From positions 1 through 13,484 of the forward strand of contig QAXH01001918.1 in assembly GCA_004335635.1 (NCBI GenBank): 13,484 bases of DNA. Reading direction: 5' to 3'. This DNA is from Chloromonas sp. AAM2 (taxonomy: Eukaryota > Chlorophyta > Chlorophyceae > Chlamydomonadales > Chlamydomonadaceae). The position numbers and the translations under genes are program-made. A model generated the notes under the pieces. It had not been told where the DNA came from and did no database searches. It saw nothing but the letters and a program-made list of their open reading frames with translations. This document shows positions 1-7,083 of this stretch, piece by piece. Each line of letters begins with the position of its first letter. Position 1 is the first letter of the stretch.

Positions 1-63
1 TGAGCGTCACTGCCTCATCCATTGCTTGCTGTATCAGATGCTGAGCGTCACTGCCTCATCCAT
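1..63. repeat. Two direct copies of a 22-bp sequence, 41-bp period
   Basis: The 22 bases at 1-22 recur exactly at 42-63, separated by a short unrelated spacer. The left edge of the window cuts this region, so there may be more copies upstream. It is probably upstream or intronic sequence of the + strand exonuclease gene. Confidence 0.85.
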
Positions 64-475
64 CACTGTGTGGTGGGAAGATCAGCTCTCGCACGTGACC
101 ATGCAAACAACTTTATCTCTCGGCCCTGTATGTGCTGCCACGTGCTTGAATGGTTTTGAAGACATAGTGACATGCGTTCACAATAAGTGAGATTACCTGT
201 GCACTGTCCTTCGTGATCAGATCACAGTGGCCACGCTTGTGGAGCATGTGGGTGCATGCGTGCATGACGTGGCCGTTGGACCTGTGGCGCATGCATTGCA
301 CACCCAGCCCTCCACTCTTGACATTACCCCGGGAACACCAACAGGGGTGGAACAGCCGCACTCACAAGTGGGAAATCAGGCGGGGATTGAGCCAGCAGTG
401 CAGCCAGCACAGGGGATTGCAGCGGCAGCGCTGCAAGCACAGAGCCACACACATGGGCTGGCTGAGTGGGGAGAA
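64..475. other. 5' region of the exonuclease gene, exon limits unresolved
   Basis: The + frame that becomes exon 1 is open from after a TGA at 188-190, but has no ATG before 476. The first part (about 190-300) is TGCATG/GTG-rich like the introns here. From about 345 it becomes GC-rich and Ala/Gln-rich like coding sequence. A CAG acceptor-like site at 342-344 (ccaacag followed by ggg) could start an internal exon, in which case the gene begins left of the window. I see no clear promoter motif. Confidence 0.4.
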
Positions 476-612
476 ATGGAGCCGCGGCGAGCCGGGGCGC
501 AAGCAGCACAGGGCGAGCGGGGGCAGAGTGGGGGTGTGTTGGGGCTTCCGTTGCCCTGGGCGCCAGGCAGTGAGGAAGTGCAAGTTGTGGGCATCGTGGC
601 ATCACGGAGGAG
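476..612 (+). CDS. Exonuclease gene exon 1 (start uncertain)
   Basis: In-frame Met codon at 476-478; ends at a GGAG|GTGGGT donor after two bases of a codon (phase 2). It encodes an Ala/Gly/Arg-rich stretch and then EEVQVVGIVASRR, read as the first OB-fold strand. The frame stays open upstream to 191, so the exon may be longer. Confidence 0.5.
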
Positions 613-3600
613 GTGGGTGGGTGGGTGTGTGGGAGCCACATCACGTGGGGTGCGTCATTTTCATGCTATAGGACAGGCAAAGCAAACAAGCACGTGGTGT
701 TGCAGGAGGTGAGTCACACAATCAGCTTGCCCGATGCATTTGCTGGGCTGCAGCTCACGTGGAATGGCCCAGGATGCCTTGCCTCTGGTCCAATGTGCAC
801 ACATGCCTCGCTGCTTGCCTGATGACAGTTTTGTGCGTATCTCTCTCAGTTTTGTGTTGCTGAGACGTGTGAACTGCCGGGCTGCTGAGGCTGCTCAAGC
901 TTCGTGCCTGCCCCATGCATCCCTTATGTGTGCACTGGTTTGTGCGTCACATGTGGCATGTGCGCCTGCCCCATGCATCCGTTATGTGTGCACTGGTTTG
1001 TGCGTCACATGTGGCATGTGCGCCTGCCCCATGCATCCGCTATGTGTGCACTGGTTTGTGCGTCACATGTGGCATGTGCGCCTGCCCCATGCATCCGTTA
1101 TGTGTGCACTGGGTTGTGCGTCACATGTGGCATGTGTGCCTGCCTGTGCGCCTGGTCATGTGTCACGTGCATGCCTGCCTTCGTGCTTGCCTTGCCCAGG
1201 GTTGCCAAGCTCCTTCAGTTTTGCACCCTCGTCCCCGCCTCCGCCCCGCCCCCGCCCCCGAGCGGGAAGGCCGTGTACCTGAGGCGGCAGTGGGCTAACC
1301 CAAACGCCACAACCACACACAATTCTGACTCTAGCACACTGAATGGCAGGCCCAAAACTGTGACATCAACGCATAGGGATAGCCATGGCTATGGGCCTGG
1401 CATGGTGTCAGGGGCACAAGGGGTTGATGCTGATGGTGGTGGTGGCGTGATGGGAAGCAGTGTGGCCGTGGCGTCGACTGGCGCATGTGAGGTTCAGCTG
1501 ATTATGGGCAAGACCTTGGAAAGGAACCTGGTAAGTTGGGAGCAAAGACTAGGTTGAATGTGCGTGTGTGGGATGTGGCAGCACCTGGGTGAATGAGAGA
1601 GTGAGGTCTAGCTGGGCGCAGCTCAACAGTCAAAGACCCAGGCGCTGGCCAGTACGTGCATGTTTGTTTGATTGTTTGTTCGGTGGTGCTGTGCGGGGTC
1701 GAGCCAACACTAACCTTTGCATGAGGGCACATGGTGACATGGGCCATGGCTACATCCTAAGCAACCGGGGGACGGTTTGGGTGCATGGGCATACGTTGGT
1801 GGTCGAGGTTGGCCAGGTGAGGACAGAGCCAATGCTGCATCAACCATAGAGAATGCAAGCATTTGCATGTCCAGCCAGTGTGCGTGTTGCCCACCTACGG
1901 ATGACACCGCTACAGATGACCAAACCATCATTTTTGTTGTCGTCCACCTCAGTCTCACCCCTCTCTTACTTCTTCCTTACCCTCATCCCTGCCTCATCCA
2001 ATCCCTCCCTCTCTGTCTTGCCGTCGACATGCGGGTGTGCATACGACCACTCCTGCCTGTGTTTGCGTGTGCAGGGGCGTGAGGCAGCCATTCGTCTGCT
2101 GGATCGCGTCAAGCCCGGCACTCTGATCCACATCCGGGGGCGCGTGCAGCCGCACACACAGCCACCACCCCAGCCCAGCAACAGCACACCACCCACCGCC
2201 TCCACCTCACAGACACGTGATCACATCCCAACAGACACAACCACCAACGTGTCTGCAACTGCATCGCACATGACACGTGGTACTGAGAAAAGCAGCGGCC
2301 CAGGTGGCGCTGTGCCCCTGCCAGCCTCAGTTGACAAGGAGGGGCGGGCTGTTCGGTGTCCCGGTGTGGTACTGGATGTCGTGTGCCATCACGTGGAGCT
2401 GCTCTGCCAGGACAGGTGGGTGCCACGTGGCATATAGACTGAAAGCAATGGGTGAGTTTAGTACAGCAGTACAGCAAGCTCTACTACTGTAACACCCCAT
2501 GGCATGGCACAATACATGCATGCACGCACACACGCACGCACGCACGCACACACGCGCACGCACGCCGCAACGTAGCGCAACAAGATGCAGCTGCAGCAAT
2601 CTGCTCGTTGCCTCAGACCCTGCCTGGTATCCCGTTCAAACTGGCCGAGTCTGACACTCACCACCCTGGGGCCGAGCTTTACTGTCTCACACATTGAAAC
2701 TGCACTGATACTGTTGCACTGCCGCGGATTCTGAAACACCTCTTCCCTGCAGGTCATGTCTGGCACCTGAGCTGTCCCCGGCGCATCAGGCCGGCCTCCC
2801 CGCCCACACAGCCCCCAACCTCACCCTCCTGCGCCACTCCACTGGTCCGCCTAAACCTAGCCTCATCCTAGACCCCATCACTTCCATGGCCACGCAGCAA
2901 AGCACCTTGTTACCTCCCAACGACCGTGAAAACTATCAGGACACGCAGGCAGTGCGTTCAGTTGCGGTTGATACCTTACCCATGCCCTACAGTAGTGATA
3001 CTGAGTTTGGTACCCCTATTGAGGAAATGAATTCAGCGTGGGCTGAGAATACACAACAGGCAACGACCAAGATGGTGCATGTGGTTCGCAATGGGGCCAG
3101 GCGAAACGCCAAAGTTGGAGTGGCTAAACTAGCCAAAGCCAGAAAAGCTGCGGTTTCCGTTCTGCAGCCAACACAAACGCCAGTCCAAGGCCAGCCGGCA
3201 GTTGGTGCAACCAACAACCGCTTGATTCTGCAGCCTGCCTTGGATGCAGCAGTTACTGCTGGGGAGTTCTGGGCGGGTATTCCGGGGCGGCATGTGGAGT
3301 GCACATGGGTAGATGACCTGGCAGGTCTAAAACAAGCACGGCAGTACATCGCTGGGCTTGCATGGCAGCATCAACGCAACCTTAAGGCCGCTGCACAACA
3401 AAGAAACCGTCTAGAACCAGACTACACAACCTCATCTCGCCTCGAGCCGCTCGTCACGTCAGCAACCCCAGTAGTTGACACCACAGTAGCTGCTGCTGTC
3501 GACAGCCCTGCTGTCTATTCTAGCCCTATTGTCACCCCTGCTGATGCTGATGCTGGCCTAAATGCTGGTCAAGGCGCCTCTATCCAGCAGCCATTATCCG

Positions 3601-5437
3601 CTCCTCAGCAGGGCCAGGCTGGCCCGTTGACCCTGCTCGACCTGCTGCCTCCCCCTGTGGGCCTGGACTGCGAGTGGGTGCCGTTCCACAAGGGTCAGGC
3701 GCCTACGCCCGTAGCCCTGCTGCAGGTGAGGGGGAGCAGGTGCTTTTGACGCGGATAGCAGGATACTGTGCATTAAATGTGGGCAGAACGGAGCACTTTC
3801 ACAATGTGGCCAGTTAGTTGCATCAGGTGACAGTGTTGCTTGGAGCAGCGCCGGTTACTTGATTTGTTGGTTTGTTAGGTGGGTATGCATGCCTCCTGGC
3901 TTGCGTTCCAGTTCAAGCATGCAGTTGTTCTGCTGTTGGCACAGGTGGCCACCAGGCATCATGTGTTCCTCGTTGACCTGTTGACCCTAACAACAGGCAG
4001 CGCACACCAGCAGGCAACAACAGGCGCCTCGGTGGATGCCGGTGTGGCGGTGCGGAATGAGCTAGGCGGTCTGCTGGGTGATATATTTGTCAGGCCAGGT
4101 ATGAAAGCATAACATCCCGAGACCAGCACGTAAGGCTGCAGGAGCACGACAGCAAAACACATGTTTGAAAAGACCAGGTATGGGAAGTTCTTATATAGAA
4201 CTTGCATACAGGATGCAAGCCTGCGTTCCAGTCCATGAGGTTAGCTGACGGCACAGTGGGTGGTATATGATCAGTTGTTGATACATGCATCTTGGCAAGG
4301 TGCTCAGCCGTGGAAAGGCACCGGACTGGCAAAGACCTGATGCACGTCTTAATGATGTGCGGAGTGGCCCACCTGGCCCACGCCTTGCTTCCTTGCATAA
4401 TCCCTGCAAAAATCCTTCCTTGCCTGATTGTAGGTGCACAAACCGAATGTTCTGTCAACCAAACCAAAGACAGGTGTCATTTCCGCGTGCAGTGCTCACA
4501 TGGGCACTGCAAATTGGTAGCAATCTTAAACAAACAAAAAAGAGGACAGGTTTGGATGCACCGCCCAAGGAAAATTCTGCTCATGCATGACCAATGGCCA
4601 CCGTGCCTGCCCGCCCCTGCCTGCCTCTGCCTGCTCCTGCATTGCAGGTGTGACGCCCCTAGGGTTTCAGCTAAACCAGGACCTCCAACGCCTCGCATCC
4701 TCCTATCCCTGGCTATCCACTTACCTGGTCCCTTCACCACAATCAGACACACAGCCAGACAACACCTCTCCAAACCTTAATTCACCAACCAGCACATTTA
4801 GTTTAACACAGAACAGTGGCCCTGGTGTCAGCATTGACCCAGGCGAAATCATCATGGCCAAAGCGCATCTTGAAGCCAGTGCAGTGACTGCTTCCATAGG
4901 GGGTGCACAATACGTTGACCTGCTGAGACTGGCGCGATCCACTCGACCTGAGGCCTTCATCATGCGTTTGGGGCGGCCCCTGGCCATGGGACTGTCTAAG
5001 CTGGTCAATGAGGTGCGTCCGGCCAGGCCAGAAAAGTCATCATGTGTCTCAAATGGAAACCTCGTTTTCTCTGGGCATTGCTGTCCCCCTGTTGTTGGTT
5101 CAGATCTTGCAAACCTGACCTTGGTTCGTGCTCAGGGCTAGTCAGAACTGTATTCTGCCTTGAACCGTGGTGCTGAGTGCATGTGGGCACACCTGTTGTT
5201 CATGGCGCATGTACAGTCAGGACAGCAACCACCCTTGGCTTGCTGACATGCATGCCCAGTGTACTGATGTACGATCATTGTCATGGTGCGCAGGTGTTTA
5301 GTGTGCCGCTGGACAAGCGCCACCAGGCCAGTGACTGGGGCGCCAGGCCCCTGAGCCCTGCCCAAATGGCCTATGCCGCTAAGGATGCCCTGTGTTTAGT
5401 GGCCCTGCATGACGAGCTGCTCACCGGCAAGCAGTGA
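476..5437 (+). CDS. OB-fold-like plus DEDDy 3'-5' exonuclease protein (MUT-7/EXD3-like), 8 exons
   Basis: Spliced gene; exons 476(or earlier)-612, 672-708, 1219-1530, 2075-2415, 2753-3725, 3945-4098, 4648-5012, 5294-5437. All seven junctions are GT-AG and keep the frame, giving 820 codons from the Met at 476. Exons 1-4 read like a split OB-fold: a VQVVGIVASRR strand, KHVVLQE, then VQLIMGKTL, a helix, and VKPGTLIHIRGRV, with a final LDVVCHHVELL strand; this is the pattern of the tRNA-anticodon-binding OB family and would bind nucleic acid. A linker of more than 200 residues rich in Gln, Ala, Thr and Pro follows. The exonuclease domain then has GLDCEW (Asp 3666-3668, Glu 3672-3674), GFQLNQDLQRL (Asp 4680-4682), GLSKLV, and YAAKD (Tyr 5372-5374, Asp 5384-5386), so all DEDDy catalytic residues are present and metal-dependent 3'-5' trimming of RNA or DNA is expected. 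The SDW-RPLSPAQ stretch before motif III is typical of MUT-7/EXD3. No Mut7-C domain follows. The exonuclease assignment is firm; the OB-fold is inferred; the start is unsure. Confidence 0.8.
615..633 (+). other. Potential G-quadruplex motif in a 59-nt intron
   Basis: Four GGG tracts (615-617, 619-621, 623-625, 631-633) with loops of 1, 1 and 5 bases lie on the coding strand, starting two bases after the donor GT of intron 1 (613-671). The motif fits G3N1-7. Whether it folds in the RNA is unknown. Confidence 0.6.
672..708 (+). CDS. Exonuclease gene exon 2 (37-nt micro-exon)
   Basis: Follows a 59-nt intron ending ttttcatgctatag and ends at GGAG|GTGAGTC. It completes the split Arg codon and reads TGKANKHVVLQE, which continues the OB-like strand pattern of exon 1. 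Ends in phase 0. Confidence 0.6.
907..1138. repeat. Four tandem copies of a 58-bp repeat in intron 2
   Basis: Units at 907-964, 965-1022, 1023-1080 and 1081-1138 differ at only a few bases; each begins CCTGCCCCATGCATCC and ends near CACATGTGGCATGTG. Degenerate sequence follows to about 1180. The period is not a multiple of three, so all three + frames read through as a His/Cys/Trp-rich pseudo-peptide in rotated frames; I take this as a minisatellite, not coding. It fills nearly half of the intron 709-1218. Confidence 0.9.
1219..1530 (+). CDS. Exonuclease gene exon 3
   Basis: Phase 0 at both ends. The acceptor chosen is CTCCTTCAG at 1210-1218; the stronger-looking TTGCCCAG at 1192-1199 would put the exon in the wrong phase after exon 2. 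It encodes a Pro-rich start, KAVYLRRQW, a low-complexity insert and CEVQLIMGKTLERNL, and ends at a perfect GTAAGT donor (1531). Confidence 0.6.
1531..2074 (+). other. Intron 3 of the exonuclease gene
   Basis: GTAAGT donor and TTTGCGTGTGCAG acceptor. The 3' half has an unusually long pyrimidine-rich tract (about 1945-2030). A short open stretch ending VHGHTLVVEVGQ at a GTGAGG site (1817) could be a cryptic exon, but exons 3 and 4 already join in phase 0 with OB-like continuity, so I leave it as intron. Confidence 0.65.
2075..2415 (+). CDS. Exonuclease gene exon 4
   Basis: Starts GREAAIRLLDRVKPGT, directly continuing exon 3, then LIHIRGRVQ (OB strand 4), a Pro/Thr/Ser-rich insert, and GVVLDVVCHHVELL (last strand). 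Ends CAGGACAG|GTGGGT in phase 2. The match of this helix-strand-strand order to tRNA_anti OB-folds is my main reason for the domain call. Confidence 0.75.
2416..2752 (+). other. Intron 4 with a CACG/CA microsatellite
   Basis: Donor GTGGGT, acceptor CTTCCCTGCAG. About 2517-2563 is a CACG and CA repeat. A TGTAA motif at 2488-2492 lies inside the intron and could in principle act as a premature poly(A) signal. Confidence 0.75.
2753..3725 (+). CDS. Exonuclease gene exon 5 (linker and DEDD motif I)
   Basis: Largest exon of the gene. It completes the split Arg codon, reads SCLAPELSPAHQAG and continues in frame into a long Gln/Ala/Thr/Pro-rich linker of little predicted structure, with a short basic patch (KVGVAKLAKARKAA). 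The end is the start of the exonuclease fold: LLPPPVGLDCEWVPF, then PVALLQ, phase 0 before GTGAGG. Asp and Glu of DxE are metal ligands. Confidence 0.85.
3945..4098 (+). CDS. Exonuclease gene exon 6
   Basis: Reads VATRHHVFLVDLLTL, the strands after motif I, then a short Ala/Thr/Gln insert, LGGLLGDIFVRP and one base of a Gly codon before GTATGA (phase 1). This matches the LLDLL and hydrophobic helix part of the family. Confidence 0.85.
4099..4647 (+). other. Intron 6
   Basis: 549-nt intron with GTATGA donor and TGCATTGCAG acceptor after a pyrimidine-rich run. I see no coding-like stretch that would fit the flanking phases, and no repeat of note. Confidence 0.8.
4648..5012 (+). CDS. Exonuclease gene exon 7 (DEDD motif II)
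   Basis: Completes the Gly codon and reads VTPLGFQLNQDLQRLASSYPWL, in which the Asp is the motif II metal ligand. A Ser/Thr/Asn-rich insert follows, then AKAHLEAS, a helix and GRPLAMGLSKLVNE, ending at GAG|GTGCGT (phase 0). Confidence 0.85.
5294..5437 (+). CDS. Exonuclease gene last exon (motif III and stop)
   Basis: Begins after TGCGCAG and reads VFSVPLDKRHQASDW, then RPLSPAQMAYAAKDALCL. The Tyr and Asp of Y-x3-D give the DEDDy subclass. Ends with a TGA only 15 codons after that Asp, so the protein stops with the exonuclease fold and lacks the C-terminal Mut7-C domain of animal MUT-7/EXD3. Confidence 0.9.
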   Translation: MFSVPLDKRHQASDWGARPLSPAQMAYAAKDALCLVALHDELLTGKQ

Positions 5438-5498
5438 CAACAACAACGCAACACCATCGCATAGAATCAGTGCATGTTTAATTATTCATTGTCTGTGT

Positions 5499-5503
5499 TG
5501 TAA
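5499..5503 (+). promoter_or_regulatory. Candidate poly(A) signal TGTAA, exonuclease gene
   Basis: TGTAA is the usual poly(A) signal of Chlamydomonas-type algae. This copy lies 62 nt after the stop codon. A second TGTAA at 5983-5987 is an alternative distal site. Confidence 0.5.
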
Positions 5504-6612
5504 TCACATGGACCCGCCTGTGTACCCATTTCAATCGCGATATTAGAACTCCTTGACCACTCAGTGGCTGCAGATGGTTCCATGTGCAAAGTTAAGCTGA
5601 AACCTTCAGTGCTTGAAATTCTGTACAGACGATTGATGGCGATTCAGGTGGATTTTAAACGAGAGTGGCCTGTGTTTTATTCATGCAGTAATTACGTGCC
5701 TGGATTCTCTGTTGGCCTGACTAGGAGGCTGTTAAACTGGGCCACCAATTGTCATATCGACCGTTGTATGTTGAGTCATAGCTGGATGGCCGCTGCCATT
5801 GTGGCGCTTTGTGTGCCGCGGTCCGGCCTCCAGGTTGCTGGCTTGCTCCTGGCTGCGTTAACTCGTACTACGGTTTATCAAGCACATGCCCAGACAGATG
5901 TGGTCATCTCAGAGCCGTGCTCATCCCGGCGCACGCAGACAACCAGCAGGCAGTTGTGAGCAAGAAAACACGATTTGGCCGGTGTAATGAAGCCACCCAC
6001 CCACCCACCCACACCCACCCACACCCACGCACACACACACACAAGGTTTGAGCAGATTGTTCACGTCTCTAAGGATCACATGAGAACCAGAAATTGTCCA
6101 GGGTTACGGCAAAGGCAATGCTGTCCGACCTCCTATGCCCGTGCACACAGCTGTGTAGAACATTTGCAGCATACGAAGCCAGCAGTACGCTACATAGTGG
6201 ATGAAAAGTGAAGCAGTCAGAACTAACAAAGCCGTCCAGTTGCGGAACAACGTGTACCTGAAAGTTGTTCTGTCATGATTTTCTTTGCCAAACAGCCAGA
6301 TTTAGAGCAAGTGATTCGAGCAATGTCTTGAAGCGAGGGATGCCTGCTCTGCGTGCAGTCAGTCACTCTGTTGCCTGGTTCGTGGAACAAAACTGTGTGT
6401 GTGTTTGGACACCGGAGGGGTGCAGTGCGCCCACACATCAAAACACACTGCAATGCTTGGCACAGCTGTGCACCCACCATCAACCTGCTCTCACTCTAGC
6501 CTCATACATGCACACCCTCACCCTTGCTTGCATGCTAATCAACAGTTGGTGTCTAAAGGCCAGCTAGTTTCAAGTCGTGGTCTGCTACAAGCCTGCCTAT
6601 CATGCCTGCACG
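5504..6612. other. Spacer between the 3' ends of two convergent genes
   Basis: Holds possible long 3' UTR, a CCCA/CA microsatellite and no supported gene. A + frame open at 5564-5959 has no recognisable domain, no GC-rich coding character and no splice partner; I do not call it. Confidence 0.6.
5993..6043. repeat. CCCA/CACA microsatellite, G-quadruplex-prone on - strand
   Basis: Seven CCC tracts between 5996 and 6026 separated by 1-3 bases, then a CA run to about 6043. On the - strand this is seven GGG tracts, which fits a G-quadruplex motif. Confidence 0.85.
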
Positions 6613-6617
6613 TTACA
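6613..6617 (-). promoter_or_regulatory. Candidate poly(A) signal TGTAA, RTEL1 gene
   Basis: TTACA on the + strand, that is TGTAA on the - strand, 294 nt beyond the RTEL1 stop codon. It would give a 3' UTR of about 300 nt. Confidence 0.45.
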
Positions 6618-6817
6618 AGGTTCATGGAAACTTTTGTGTCCAGGCACGTAACTCGTAGTAACTGATGGCTGCTGCTACTTTTGCTGCGGACTGCCATTTT
6701 GCCTGTCTGTCTGGTTACTAATTAAGGGATAACTGTTTGCATCAGGAAGCCGTCATGTCTGGTGGCAACGGTGATAGCACTACCTCAGGCTCCTGTGACG
6801 CAACTGCTGTTCAAGTG

Positions 6818-6833
6818 CACTACAATTGTAGTG
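6818..6833. repeat. 16-bp perfect palindrome next to a CTG repeat
   Basis: CACTACAATTGTAGTG is a perfect inverted repeat with no spacer. It lies about 80 nt past the RTEL1 stop, in its likely 3' UTR. Four bases further on, (CTG)6 occupies 6838-6855, read as (CAG)6 in the transcript. Confidence 0.8.
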
Positions 6834-6910
6834 ATAGCTGCTGCTGCTGCTGCTGGCATCCTGCAGCTGCTAATCTGTCAAGGTCAGCGCTTGATTCGCC
6901 GACCTACTTG

Positions 6911-7083
6911 TCAGGCAAAAAATTTCCTAGTGAGATTCTTCTGCCTGACCTCTCGGTGGCACTTTGGGCACTGGTAGTGGTTGGCGATCTGCGTGTTCCA
7001 GCACTGGCGGCAGCCCGCATGGCCGCATGGCGCGGAGTAGGCCACGTCCATGGGGCAGGCGCCGCACATGCAGCATGGATCAC
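6911..7083 (-). CDS. RTEL1: RTEL1 last exon: C-terminal RING finger
   Basis: Reads [19 protein letters not shown], then [10 protein letters not shown] and [12 protein letters not shown], ending TRKFFA and TGA. Zinc ligands are C-x2-C (927/930 or 930/933), C943, H945, C948, C951, C962 and C965. The C-terminal position and the C-x2-CW...CP-C pattern match the RING-type domain of long RTEL1 isoforms, which in vertebrates contacts the telomere protein TRF2; whether algae use it that way is unknown. Confidence 0.92.

Noticed and set aside
1192..1199. Strong-looking acceptor TTGCCCAG before exon 3
   Set aside because: After exon 2 (phase 0) it would lead to a stop at 1296-1298; the acceptor at 1216-1218 keeps the frame. 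It would be right only if the 59-nt intron 1 were retained.
904..1218. Cys/His/Trp-rich open frames over the 58-bp repeats
   Set aside because: The repeat period is not a multiple of three and all three frames are open, so the peptide is a by-product of the repeat. The coding signal begins only after the repeats.
1740..1816. Possible extra exonuclease-gene exon ending VHGHTLVVEVGQ before GTGAGG
   Set aside because: No acceptor in the needed phase was found, and exons 3 and 4 already give a continuous OB-like segment.
5564..5959. Open + frame of 131 codons between the two genes
   Set aside because: No recognisable domain, no match in base composition to the real exons, and it lies in probable 3' UTR or spacer.
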